Shown here one piece after another: positions 16,239 to 25,488 of a DNA stretch of 64,000 nt; positions within the stretch are counted from its first letter, which is position 1, and each line of letters begins with the position of its first letter. The notes below the pieces were generated by a model that was not told where the DNA came from, ran no database searches, and saw nothing but the letters and a program-made list of their open reading frames with translations. Both the position numbers and the translations under genes were made by a program. The stretch spans positions 25,958 through 89,957 of the forward strand of contig JALHOE010000008.1 of the NCBI GenBank assembly GCA_022843175.1, given 5' to 3'. Source of the DNA: Deltaproteobacteria bacterium (GTDB lineage Bacteria > Myxococcota_A > Polyangia > Polyangiales > JADJMO01).

Positions 16239-17444
16239 CTAGTAGCCGAGCGGTTCGTGCCCAGCGGTGTCAACGTACGGCGCGCCCTTCGCCCACTTGA
16301 TCTCGTCGAGCATGAGGTAGCGCGTCTTGTCGCCGCTCTTGCTCCTGGCCGCGGCGGCGTAGACGATGCGGTCGTCGCCGACGAAGATCGCTCCGCCGGG
16401 ACCTCCGTTGGTGAAGCTCGCGTTCCCGTTGGAGCGAACGACCTGGAGAATGCCGCGGTCACCGCTGTTGACCATGTGCCATCCGCCGCTCGTCGACGCG
16501 GGGCACAGCGGTCCGCACGTGCTCAGTGCGTGCGCCGTGGCGTAGCTGTCGTCGAACCAATGACCACCCGAGAAGAGCATGTGATAGCTGCCGTCCGCGT
16601 CGCGGATCACGGCCGGGTTCTCGCGGACGTTGTCCTCCCACGTGCCCGGCCCGCCGTAGCCGTTCATCACCTCCATCGAGCTCCCCGCGACGAGCTTCGT
16701 CCACGTGGCGTCGACGCGCGCGCCCATGATGCTCGACGACACGCCGCCGCCGTACTGCTTCCAGTACGTGTAGCGACCGCCGTCCTTGTCGATGAACATG
16801 AACGGATCGATGAACTGCTCGCCCTTGCCGGCGTCGATCGCCAGGCCCTCGAACGTCCACACGCCATCTGGTGAAGGCGCGGTGAGCACAGCGATCGAGC
16901 GCGTGTCCCAGCGGCCGTCGACCTTTGCGGCCTGCGCATCCGGCACCGAGACCCACATCACGTATTTCTTCAGCGCCGCCGAGTAGACCAACCCCGGCGC
17001 CCACCAGCCTCCGATCTCCTTGCCGTTGTCGGACAGTCCCCCGAGCGCGAACGACACGCTCGAGCGCACATCGGCGAACGACACCCAGTCGCTCGTCCTC
17101 CACACGTGCGACATGCTGGTGCAGAAGACGTAGTGCACCTTGCCCGCATCGTTCTCCGACACCACCGCAGGGTCGGCGCAGGGCAAGGGTTTGTCGGGAC
17201 GGAGCAGCGCGGTCGTCGGCGGCGCCGGCTTCGAATCGGGCTTCGCGGTGTCGGGCAACACGTCGCTCGGCGCGACGCTGTCCTCGGGTGTCGCGACATC
17301 CTCCGTCACCGGCGTCGAGTCGGCGACGTCGTCGAGCGCGACGGAGTCCGCGGTCGGCGCGGCGTCGCTTTCGTTGGCATCGGCGTCGGCGACGCCGCCG
17401 CAGCCGACGAGGGAGATGAGGAACACAGCCGCGAGGGAGCGCAC
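16239..17444 (-). CDS. GH43-like lipoprotein with acidic linker
   Basis: A 401-residue lipoprotein whose C-terminal ~300 residues look like a five-bladed beta-propeller glycosidase (GH43/62/117-like). It has an early CADPAVV (putative base Asp), FIDPFMFIDKDGGRY (second Asp) and NVRENPAVIRDADGSYHMLF (acid Glu). The lipobox LVGC (Cys15) follows a GTG start at 17444; a longer ATG start at 17534 would place the signal peptide too far from the N-terminus. Residues ~17-80 are a Thr/Asp/Ser/Val/Pro linker. Substrate is unknown, with arabinan- or xylan-type sugars as a guess. Confidence 0.75.
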   Translation of the reverse strand: MRSLAAVFLISLVGCGGVADADANESDAAPTADSVALDDVADSTPVTEDVATPEDSVAPSDVLPDTAKPDSKPAPPTTALLRPDKPLPCADPAVVSENDAGKVHYVFCTSMSHVWRTSDWVSFADVRSSVSFALGGLSDNGKEIGGWWAPGLVYSAALKKYVMWVSVPDAQAAKVDGRWDTRSIAVLTAPSPDGVWTFEGLAIDAGKGEQFIDPFMFIDKDGGRYTYWKQYGGGVSSSIMGARVDATWTKLVAGSSMEVMNGYGGPGTWEDNVRENPAVIRDADGSYHMLFSGGHWFDDSYATAHALSTCGPLCPASTSGGWHMVNSGDRGILQVVRSNGNASFTNGGPGGAIFVGDDRIVYAAAARSKSGDKTRYLMLDEIKWAKGAPYVDTAGHEPLGY

Positions 17445-17586
17445 GCTCGGTGCTCTGCACGAAGCGATCCGCGCAGGAGAACCGCGGTTTCTCGCTGGAT
17501 TCGCGCGCGCGCTGGAGGGCTCGGTGACCACCATCGGTGTGACACCGGGCAGACGAGAACCTGATCCTCGAGGGACCGAGCGCGCC

Positions 17587-18849
17587 TCAGGAGGGTGTGG
17601 TCTCGACTTCGGTCACCGGACTGCGGCGGAGCGTCTCGCTCATGCGCGCGGCCACGACGAGCCCAGAGCCGAAGGTGAGCGCGGCGACGATCCACATCGC
17701 CGAGGGGAGCCCCAGCGCGTCGGCGGCGACGCCGGCGAGCACTGCGCCGAACGCGTACCCGAGGTCGCGCCACAGGCGATAGACGCCGACGGACGACGCG
17801 CGCCAGGACGGATGGGCGACGTCGCCAATCGCCGCGAGCAGCGTCGGATAGACCATGGCCGTCCCGATGCCGAGCAGCGCCGCGCCGGCGGCGAAGCCGA
17901 CGAAGCCGCGGGAGACGATGACGAGCACGATGCCGACGGCCTGCACCCACATGCCGCCGGCGATGAGCCACTTGCGACCGATTCGATCGGACCACGCACC
18001 GGTGAGCAGCTGGCTGAGGCCCCACGTCGCGGGGTAGATCGCCGCGAGGGTGCCGATCTGCGCGAGGTTCATCCGCGCGGCGGCGAAGAACAGCGGGAAG
18101 AGCCCCCACGCCATGCCGTCGTTCAGGTTGTTGACCAAGCCGGCCTGGCTCACGCTCGAGAGGTTCTTGTCGAGGAGCGAGGTGCGCCAGAAGATCTCGC
18201 GCTGCGTGGGCACGCCCTCGGGCGGAAGCTCGCCGTGGAGCTTCGACTCGGCGGCGACGTGGTGCTTGGTCTCGCGCACGACGAGCGCCGAGAGCGCGAG
18301 ACCGATCGCGACGAACCCCACGCCCAGAAAGAACGGCTGCGGGCGCAGGCCGTAGTGCGCCGCGATGAGGCCGGTGGCGAGCGCGCTGCCGGCGACGGCG
18401 AAGTAGCCGGCGAACTCGTTGAGCCCCATCGCGAGTCCGCGATTCTTCGCGCCGGCGAGGTCGATCTTCATGATGACCGTCGTCGACCAGGTGAGCCCCT
18501 GGCTCACGCCGAGGAACGCGTTCGCCACCAGCACCCAGGTCCACGATGGGGCCCACATGAGGAGGAACGGCACCGGCGCGGCCACGAGCCACCCGGCGAC
18601 CAGCACGTGCTTGCGGCCGAAGCGATCCGAGAGCCGCCCAGCGAGGTAGTTCGTGAACGCCTTCGTGACGCCGAAGACGACGATGAAGGACAGGATCGCC
18701 GTCTTCGCCGCGAGGTGGAACTCCTGCTCGGCGATCGGCGAAAGGAGCGTGCGTTCCATGCCGACCATCGCGCCGACGAACGCGTTGACCACGACGAGCA
18801 GCGAGAACTGGGCGAGGTTCTCCCGCAGACCCAGGCGCACCGCGCTCAT
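17587..18849 (-). CDS. MFS transporter
   Basis: A 420-residue major facilitator with about 12 hydrophobic segments. The MFS loop 2-3 motif is visible (GRLSDRFGRKHVLV), and its counterpart in the second half is GAWSDRIGRKWLI. Homologues with this layout sit beside ArsR-rhodanese regulators and are annotated as arsenite/efflux-type or general drug transporters; the substrate is not evident. Its ATG overlaps the stop of the upstream ArsR-rhodanese gene (ATGA at 18846-18849), so the two are translationally coupled. It is probably a cytoplasmic-membrane exporter in the heavy-metal block. Confidence 0.88.
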   Translation of the reverse strand: MSAVRLGLRENLAQFSLLVVVNAFVGAMVGMERTLLSPIAEQEFHLAAKTAILSFIVVFGVTKAFTNYLAGRLSDRFGRKHVLVAGWLVAAPVPFLLMWAPSWTWVLVANAFLGVSQGLTWSTTVIMKIDLAGAKNRGLAMGLNEFAGYFAVAGSALATGLIAAHYGLRPQPFFLGVGFVAIGLALSALVVRETKHHVAAESKLHGELPPEGVPTQREIFWRTSLLDKNLSSVSQAGLVNNLNDGMAWGLFPLFFAAARMNLAQIGTLAAIYPATWGLSQLLTGAWSDRIGRKWLIAGGMWVQAVGIVLVIVSRGFVGFAAGAALLGIGTAMVYPTLLAAIGDVAHPSWRASSVGVYRLWRDLGYAFGAVLAGVAADALGLPSAMWIVAALTFGSGLVVAARMSETLRRSPVTEVETTPS

Positions 18850-19550
18850 GGTTCCCCACGCTCGACCCTGAAGCCGCGCGCTCGCCAGTCGACGACCCCC
18901 TGCTCCATCCGGCGCGCGGTGAAGCCCTTCTTCTGCAGCAACTGCACGGCCTCGATCGCCATCACGCAGTACGGGCCTCGGCAGTAGGCGACGATCTCCC
19001 GGTTCTTCGGCAGCTCCTTCAGCCGCGCGCGCAGCTGGTCGATGGGGATCGAGATCGCACCCGGTACGTGCGCCGCGCGGTACTCCTCCACGGGACGGAC
19101 ATCGAGCACGGTGACGTCGCCGCTTCGCACCCGACGGAGGAGCTCGTCGCCCTCGACAGGCTCCAGACCTCCCGAGCGGAGCAGCCGCTCGAGCGCGCCG
19201 CGCTGCTCGAGGTACGTGCGGCTGACCTGCTCGACCTCCGCGAGGCGAGACTCGGCGAGCCCGCGCAGGGCGACGAAGAAGCGCGCGACGTCCTCGCCGG
19301 CGACGCGGTATTCGACGTAGAGGCCCTTCTTCTCGGCGTCGACCAGGCGCGCGGCGCGGAGGACCTGCAGGTGCTTCGACGCGTTCGCGATCGACAGCGC
19401 AGCTTGCTCGGCGAGCGCCTCGACCGTGCGTGGGCCCTGCGTGAGAAGGTCGAGGAGCTCGAGCCGCTTCGGAGCCGAGAGCGCCTTTCCGAGCCGGGCG
19501 AACTGCTCGTAGATCGAGTCCTTGAAGCGGCGGTGGTCGGGCGTAGCCAC
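18846..19550 (-). CDS. ArsR regulator fused to rhodanese domain
   Basis: A 234-residue fusion. Residues ~15-95 are an ArsR winged helix (KRLELLDLLTQGPRTVEALA; SIANASKHLQVLRAARLV). Residues ~128-230 are a rhodanese-like domain (VTVLDVRPVEEYRAAHVPGA) with active-site loop CRGPYC (190-195), which has a catalytic Cys and a second Cys. The fusion suggests a regulator responding to sulfane sulfur, redox or thiophilic metal stress. GTG 19550 was chosen because a good promoter ends 6 bases before it; TTG 19565 would lie between the -35 and -10. It is followed by the MFS gene with a 4-base overlap and preceded by cusA. Confidence 0.9.
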   Translation of the reverse strand: MATPDHRRFKDSIYEQFARLGKALSAPKRLELLDLLTQGPRTVEALAEQAALSIANASKHLQVLRAARLVDAEKKGLYVEYRVAGEDVARFFVALRGLAESRLAEVEQVSRTYLEQRGALERLLRSGGLEPVEGDELLRRVRSGDVTVLDVRPVEEYRAAHVPGAISIPIDQLRARLKELPKNREIVAYCRGPYCVMAIEAVQLLQKKGFTARRMEQGVVDWRARGFRVERGEP

Positions 19551-19556
19551 CCGAAG

Positions 19557-19586
19557 AGTATTCAACCACTCAATTGATTAGTCAAT
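19557..19586 (-). promoter_or_regulatory. Promoter and ArsR-like operator for ArsR-rhodanese operon
   Basis: On the minus strand, TTGACT (19585-19580), a 17-base spacer and AATACT (19562-19557) form a good sigma70-type promoter. The inverted repeat ATTGA-N4-TCAAT (19573-19586) overlaps the -35. The -10 ends 6 bases before GTG 19550, predicting a leaderless message. The element overlaps the last bases of cusA. Confidence 0.6.
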
Positions 19587-22500
19587 CGATGGATCGGCGC
19601 CCGGTAGCGGCTTCGCTAGGACGGTGCGGCGCGACAGAGCGCGCCCGCGCCATATCACCCACGCAGCGGGGACGACGAGCAACGTGAGCAGCGTGAGGGA
19701 CACAAGGCCGCCCCACATCGGCGCCGCGATCCGCTTCGCCACGTCTGCGCCGACGCCCGCGTCGAGCAGGACCGGCAGGAGGCCGAAGATGTTGGTCATC
19801 ACGGTCATCAGGAGCGGACGAACGCGCTTGCTGCCGGCCTCCACCGCGACGTCGGCCAGCGCTGCGGCGTCGCGGAACCCACTTGGTCCCCCGCGCGCCT
19901 CCCACGCCTCATCGAGGTAGACGACCATGACGCTCGCGGTCTCGGCGGCGACGCCGAGCAGCGCGATGATGCCAACCCATACTGCGATCGAGGTGTTGAA
20001 CCGCGCGAACCACAGCGTCCATACGGCGCCCACCGCGGCGAAGGGGACGGCGCTCATGACGAGCAGCGTCTGCGGCACTCCGCGAAAGTTCATGTAGAGG
20101 ATCAGGAACACGATCCCCAGCGTGAGCGGGATGACGTAGGCCATGCGCGTGCGCACACGCTCGAGCAGCTCGTATTGTCCCGTCCACTTCACCACGTAAC
20201 CCGGCGGGAGACTCACCTCACGCCCGACCACCCGCTTCGCGTCGGCCACGTAGCTGCCGACGTCGCGTCCCTCGATGTCGACGTAGATCCATCCGGTGAG
20301 CTGGCCCGACTCGCTCTTGATCATCGGAGGCCCCATCACCGTCTCGATCTTCGCGAGCTGGCCGAGCGGTAAGAACGCGGCGGGCCTGGCCGGCGTCGCG
20401 GAGGCGCTGGGCATCGAAGAGCTCATGCCGACGTCATCGGTCGCGGTCGCGACGCCCATCCCCCCGGCCGGCTCCATTTCGCCCGCGCCGCTCGCGGGCG
20501 TGACGGCGCCCGGGGGGCGGTTCGCGGGCGTAGTCCGCACCGGCACCAGCACCTCTCGCAGCGACGCGAGATCCTGCCGAAGGTCCCGCGGGTAGCGCAC
20601 GTTGATGCGATAGCGCTCGCGGCCCTCGATCGTAGCGCTCACGTCCATGCCGCCGATGGTGCTCTCGACGACGTCGAGCACGTCCCGCACCGTCACGCCG
20701 TAGCGCGCGATCGCCTCACGGTCGGGCGTGATGTCGAGGAAGAAGCCGCCCAGCTCGCGCTCGGCGTACACCGACCGCGTGCCGGTCACCTTGCGAAGCG
20801 CGAGCTCGATCTGACCGTTCACGGCGACGATGCCCTCGAGGCTCGGACCGAACACCTTCACGCCGACCGGCGTCCGGATCCCGGTCGAGAGCATGTCGAT
20901 CCGCGCCTTGATCGGCATCGTCCACGCGCCCTGCACGCCCGGCAGCGAGGCCTTCGCCTCGAGCTCCGCGACGAGCTTCTCCATCGTCATACCGGCGCGC
21001 CACTGTTCCCGCGGCCTCAGGCGCACGACGGTCTCGAACATCGAGAGCGGCGCGGGATCGAGCGCAGTGTCGGCGCGCCCGGCCTTGCCGAACACCTGCA
21101 CGACCTCTGGCACGCTCTTGATCTGCGCGTCCTGGAAGCGAAGGAGTCGGCGCGCCTCCTCAATCGGGATCGAGGGCACCGTGATCGGCATGTAGAGGAG
21201 GTCGCCCTCGTAGAGCGGCGGCATGAACTCCGAACCGAGGCGCGCGAACGGCCACGCCGTTGCGGCGGTGAGAGCGACCGCCAACATCAGGACCCCCCAC
21301 CGCGCGCGCAGGCACGCGCGGAGGATCGGCCGATACGCCGCCACGCACAGACGGTTGATCGGGTTCTGGCCCTCTGGTCGGATCTTGCCGCGGAGAAACC
21401 ACACCATCAGCGCCGGAACGAGGGTTACCGCGAGGAGCGACGCGAACGCCATCGAGGCCGTCTTCGCGAGCGCGAGGGGGCGAAACAATCGGCCCTCTTC
21501 GCCCTCGAGCACGAAGACGGGGAGGAACGCGATCGTCAGGACCAGCAGCGCACCGAACATCGACGGCCCGAGCTCCCTTGCGGCGGCGATCACCAGCTCC
21601 TTCCGCTCGACCGTCGACCCCTCGCGCTCCGCCTGCTCGATCTTCTTGTGCGCGTTCTCGACCAACACGACCGCCGAATCGACCATGTCGCCGAGCGCGA
21701 GGATCACCCCGGCCAGTGACATGATGTTGATCGTCATGCGCAGCGCCCAGAACGCGATGAACGATCCCGCGGTCGCCGCGACGAGGGTGATCACGCTCAC
21801 GAGGGAGGAGCGGATGTGGAACAGGAACACCCCGATGACGATCAGCACGACGGCGATGATCTGCGCGACGTTGGTGCCGAGCGTCCTCACGGAGGCGGTA
21901 ATGAGCTGGCTCCGGTCGTAGACGGGCACGACCTTCACGCCCGGCGGCAGCGAGCCCTGCACCTCGGCGAGCTTCGCCTTCACTCGGTTGATGACGTCGA
22001 GCGCGTTTTCGCCGTAGCGCATGACGACGATGCCGCCCACGACCTCGCCGCGCCCATCGAGATCGACGACCCCGCGGCGGATGTTGCCGCCGACGACGAC
22101 GGTCGCGACATCCTTGATGCGGATCGGCGTGCCGTCGGCCCTCGTTACGACGACCGCGAGCTCGATGTCGCGCTTGTCCCTGATGTAGCCGCGGCCACGC
22201 ACCGCGTACTCGTGCTGCGCGAGCTCCACGACGCGGCCCCCCACCTCGTCGTTCGCCCCTCGAATTGCGCCCGCGACCTGCGCGACGGTGATCCCGAACG
22301 CCTTCATGCGCACGGGATCCATTTCGACTTGGTATTCCTTCTCGAACCCCCCGACGCTGGCGACCTCGGCGACGCCCTCCACGCCCTGCAGCCAATAGCG
22401 CAGATACCAATCCTGGAACGACCGCAGCTCCTGCAGGTCGTGCTTCCCGCTCTCGTCGACGAGCGCGTACTGAAACACCCACCCGACGCTCGTCGCGTCG

Positions 22501-22916
22501 GGCCCGAGCTGCGGGCTCACCCCCGGCGGCAACTTGTCGCGAACCTTCGAGAGATACTCGAGCACGCGCGCACGCGCCCAATACACGTCCGTCCCGTCCT
22601 CGAAGATGACGTAGACGAAGGACATGCCGAACATGGTGAAGCCGCGAACGGCCTTCACCCGCGGCGCGCCGAGGAACGTCGTGACGATCGGATACGTGAC
22701 CTGATCCTCGATGACTGTGGGATTGCGCCCCATCCACTCGGTCGCGACGATCACCTGCGTGTCGGACAGGTCGGGCAGTGCGTCGAGCGGCGTGTTCCGC
22801 GCCGACCACACGCCAAACACCGTGATCGCGAGCGCCACGATCACGACCAGGAGTCGATTGCGCCCGGAGAAGTCGATGACGCGGGCGACGAACCCCAACC
22901 GCGTCTCAGTGGCCAC
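19578..22916 (-). CDS. cusA: CusA-like heavy-metal RND efflux pump
   Basis: A 1112-residue inner-membrane RND pump of the Cu(I)/Ag(I) CusA type. Family landmarks are LPDLSDTQVIVATEWMGRNP near the N-terminus, LGDMVDSAVVLVENAHKK in TM4, PPLYEGDLLYMPITVPSI, and the CusA-typical ALDPAPLSMFETVVRLRP and WTMPIKARIDMLSTGI, whose methionines lie in the metal path. An unusual ~53-residue Pro/Ala/Met-rich insertion sits at residues ~795-847 in the second periplasmic domain. GTG 22916 overlaps the end of cusB by 11 bases and fits better than ATG 22967, which lies inside cusB. It exports metal with CusB and CusC. Confidence 0.93.
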   Translation of the reverse strand: MATETRLGFVARVIDFSGRNRLLVVIVALAITVFGVWSARNTPLDALPDLSDTQVIVATEWMGRNPTVIEDQVTYPIVTTFLGAPRVKAVRGFTMFGMSFVYVIFEDGTDVYWARARVLEYLSKVRDKLPPGVSPQLGPDATSVGWVFQYALVDESGKHDLQELRSFQDWYLRYWLQGVEGVAEVASVGGFEKEYQVEMDPVRMKAFGITVAQVAGAIRGANDEVGGRVVELAQHEYAVRGRGYIRDKRDIELAVVVTRADGTPIRIKDVATVVVGGNIRRGVVDLDGRGEVVGGIVVMRYGENALDVINRVKAKLAEVQGSLPPGVKVVPVYDRSQLITASVRTLGTNVAQIIAVVLIVIGVFLFHIRSSLVSVITLVAATAGSFIAFWALRMTINIMSLAGVILALGDMVDSAVVLVENAHKKIEQAEREGSTVERKELVIAAARELGPSMFGALLVLTIAFLPVFVLEGEEGRLFRPLALAKTASMAFASLLAVTLVPALMVWFLRGKIRPEGQNPINRLCVAAYRPILRACLRARWGVLMLAVALTAATAWPFARLGSEFMPPLYEGDLLYMPITVPSIPIEEARRLLRFQDAQIKSVPEVVQVFGKAGRADTALDPAPLSMFETVVRLRPREQWRAGMTMEKLVAELEAKASLPGVQGAWTMPIKARIDMLSTGIRTPVGVKVFGPSLEGIVAVNGQIELALRKVTGTRSVYAERELGGFFLDITPDREAIARYGVTVRDVLDVVESTIGGMDVSATIEGRERYRINVRYPRDLRQDLASLREVLVPVRTTPANRPPGAVTPASGAGEMEPAGGMGVATATDDVGMSSSMPSASATPARPAAFLPLGQLAKIETVMGPPMIKSESGQLTGWIYVDIEGRDVGSYVADAKRVVGREVSLPPGYVVKWTGQYELLERVRTRMAYVIPLTLGIVFLILYMNFRGVPQTLLVMSAVPFAAVGAVWTLWFARFNTSIAVWVGIIALLGVAAETASVMVVYLDEAWEARGGPSGFRDAAALADVAVEAGSKRVRPLLMTVMTNIFGLLPVLLDAGVGADVAKRIAAPMWGGLVSLTLLTLLVVPAAWVIWRGRALSRRTVLAKPLPGADPSID

Positions 22917-24082
22917 TGTGCCCGCCCGGCGTTCCGGTCGTCGCTCGGAGACGACTCTCCGAGTCAATGAGGAACTGCGCGCTCGTCGCGACGCTCTCGC
23001 CGGCGGCCAGCCCGTTCGTCACGCGATAGTGGCCAGAGACCTGCGGCCCGAGCGTGACCTCGCGCGGGACGATGTGCGCGCTGCCGTCGTCCGCCCGGTG
23101 CACGACGAACACGACGTTGCGCGTGCCGGTGTGTACGACCGCACTCTCTGGGATCGAGAGGCCGCGACCGAGCGGGAGATCGATCTCTGCGGTCGCGAAG
23201 GCGCCGGGCTTGAGCTTCCCGTCGGCGTTCGGCACGTCGAGCCGGATCTTGAGCGTGCGCGTCGCCTGATCGATGATCGGCGCGATGAACGTGACCTTCG
23301 CGGTGAGCGGATCCGATCTGCCCTCTACGGTGAGCTTCGCCACCTGACCGAGCGCGACGTGCGGGACGTCTGCCTCGTAGACGTCCACGAGCATCCACAG
23401 ATGGGTGAGATCGGAGATGGTGAACAGCTCCGCCCCGGGCTCGACGTAGGTGCCGAACACTGCTTGCTTGGCCACGAGCACCCCGGCGCGGGGCGAGGTG
23501 ACGGCGTAGGTCCTCTGCGGCTCCAACGTCTTTTCGAGCCGATCGATCTGCGCTCTCGGCACGTCCCACAGCAAGAGACGGCGCCGCGACGCCGCAACGA
23601 GCTTGTCCCTCATCTTGGCGTCCGCGTCCTCGGCCTCCACGTCGCCGAGGTTCAACCGTTGGCTGTTTGAGGAGCGCGAGGTGCTCGAGCTGCGCGGCGT
23701 AGACCTGTTGACTGTAGATCGCGGCGAGCACCTCGCCCTTCTTCACCGACCTCCCGACAAAGTCCGCGGGGAGCGCCTCGATGAAGCCCTTCACCTTCGT
23801 GTGCACGTGTGCCGTGCGCGTCTCGTCGAGGGCCACGACGCCGACGGTGCGGAGCAGTTTGGTGAAGTCGCGCTGCTCGACGGTCGCGGTCGCGAGCCCG
23901 AGCGGTCCGATCCGAGCGGGATCGATCACGATCGGCGCGTAGCCGGGCACGTGTCCCTCGTGCGGCCCACCGCCGACCGCGCTCGAAGCGGGCACATGCC
24001 CGCTGTGATCCTGCTTCTGCGCGCAGTTGCCGCCGAGGCCGACCAGGGCCAACGTGACGACAGCGAGCGCGCGCGCGTTCAT
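22906..24082 (-). pseudogene. cusB: CusB-like RND periplasmic adaptor, interrupted by a frameshift
   Basis: The region encodes a complete CusB-type membrane-fusion protein (~391 residues) only if one extra base is ignored. From ATG 24082 the first frame gives a signal peptide, a His-rich mature start (QKQDHSGH, GPHEGH) and the biotinyl-like half VHTKVKGFIEALPADFVGRS up to EHLALLK. At about 23655-23668 the frame shifts by +1, and LNLGDVEAEDADAKM continues through the beta-barrel to the stop at 22906. The total length is 3n+1. This is either an inactivating mutation or an assembly error. ATG overlaps the cusC stop (ATGA), and the end overlaps cusA, as in an intact operon. Confidence 0.8.
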
Positions 24083-25350
24083 GACGGCACCGCGATGCGA
24101 ACGACGCCGACAGCGCGCCCGAGCTTGACCCACGCTGCGCCGAGGCGAACCTCCGACACGACCTGCTCCATGCGCGTCATGCGGAGCATCGCCAGCGCGT
24201 CGAGCACCGACACCAGCGGCACCTGCCCGGTCGCGTAGCTCGCGAGCTGCAACGACACGGCCTGACGCGCGATGGGGACGAGCTTGTCGCGCGTGGTCTC
24301 GAACCGAATCCTCGCCGCGACGACGCCGCCTCGCGCGCTCGCCACCTGGCCCTCGATCATCGTGCGCATCGCCGCGGTCTCGGCGTCGACCATGCTCGAC
24401 ATGTGGGTCGCCTCGGCCACGCCGGCACCGAGCTTCTCGCGCCAGATCGGCAGACTCACGCCGACCATCAGCATCACTCCCGGTCCCTCGTTCATCGTGT
24501 ACGACGGGCCGGTCCGCACGAACGCCATCGGGTTGTACATCGCGTTCATCACTGCGACGTCGGCCGACGCCTTCTCGAACCGGTGCTTCATCACTGCGAG
24601 CTCGGGACGCTTGGCGATCGCGATGGCGACGAGCTTGGTCGCGTCGGGCGGATCGGTCGTGGGGATCGTGAGCGACGTCGGCGGGACAACGGCGGCGATG
24701 GGACGCGCGAGGGCCGCGTTCAGCATCGACCTCGCCGCGACCAGCTCGGCGTCGACGGCGGAGCGCTCGCCCGTAAGCCGGGCGACGTCGAGCCGTGCGC
24801 GTACGATATCGCCAGCGCTGCCGCTGCCGCCCTCGAGGCGCGCGAGCGTCGCCTCGACGATGTCCTTCGCGGTCGCGATCTGTTCATCGAGCACCGTCTG
24901 CATGCGCTCGCGCTCGACGACCATGAGGTACGCGATCAACGCTTCGGCCGCGACATCGAGCGCGACTCGCTCGACATCCGCGCCGGCTGCGCGCGCGTCT
25001 GCTTCCGCTGAGGCCTTCTTCTTACCGAGCACGCCCGAGAGGGGAAAATCCTGCTGCAGGAGCAGGCTCGCGTCGGCGCCCATCATCTTGAACGGCAAGT
25101 GATCGAGCGACACCATGACCATCGGGTCGGGCAGCGCGGAGACCACCTTCGGCGCCTCGTTCAGGGCGTTGGTCTTGGCGGTCGCCGCCGTCAGCTCGGC
25201 CCGATGAGTCTTGGCCCAAACGACCACGTCGTCCGGGCGGAGCGGCGACGGCAGCGCGTCTTTCGACTGTGCCGACGCGTTCGTTGCGGCGAGCGCGATG
25301 GATGCGGCGCCGACGGCCATCGGGAGCCAGGAGAGCCGGCGAGAGCGCAT
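24079..25350 (-). CDS. cusC: CusC-like outer-membrane efflux protein (TolC family)
   Basis: A 423-residue outer-membrane factor. A signal peptide (residues ~1-27, ending ASAQS) precedes two repeats of long coiled-coil helices separated by beta segments. The usual landmarks are DPMVMVSLDHLPFK, a QDFPLSGVLG turn, KRPELAVMKHRFEKASADV and the second-half SLPIWREKLG. Such trimers form the exit duct for RND pumps; here the partners are CusB and CusA in the same operon. ATG 25350 gives the signal peptide directly; longer frames are antisense extensions into the divergent ligase gene. No lipobox is seen, unlike E. coli CusC. Confidence 0.88.
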   Translation of the reverse strand: MRSRRLSWLPMAVGAASIALAATNASAQSKDALPSPLRPDDVVVWAKTHRAELTAATAKTNALNEAPKVVSALPDPMVMVSLDHLPFKMMGADASLLLQQDFPLSGVLGKKKASAEADARAAGADVERVALDVAAEALIAYLMVVERERMQTVLDEQIATAKDIVEATLARLEGGSGSAGDIVRARLDVARLTGERSAVDAELVAARSMLNAALARPIAAVVPPTSLTIPTTDPPDATKLVAIAIAKRPELAVMKHRFEKASADVAVMNAMYNPMAFVRTGPSYTMNEGPGVMLMVGVSLPIWREKLGAGVAEATHMSSMVDAETAAMRTMIEGQVASARGGVVAARIRFETTRDKLVPIARQAVSLQLASYATGQVPLVSVLDALAMLRMTRMEQVVSEVRLGAAWVKLGRAVGVVRIAVPS

Positions 25351-25488
25351 ACCCTGCCGAAACAGCAAGTCGTGGGCCGCGCGGTCGTTGCGCCGTTCGA
25401 TCCGGCCCGTGGCACCATTCTCGAACCGCTGCGACGGGGAGAGAACGCTCGCCATGGTCTGCATCCGCCTCGAAAAGCCGATCGCGTG

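Noticed and set aside
17587..19565. A single MFS-rhodanese fusion spanning both genes
   Set aside because: The long frame is the MFS frame read antisense-like through the ArsR gene; the ATGA overlap and separate domain starts show two genes.
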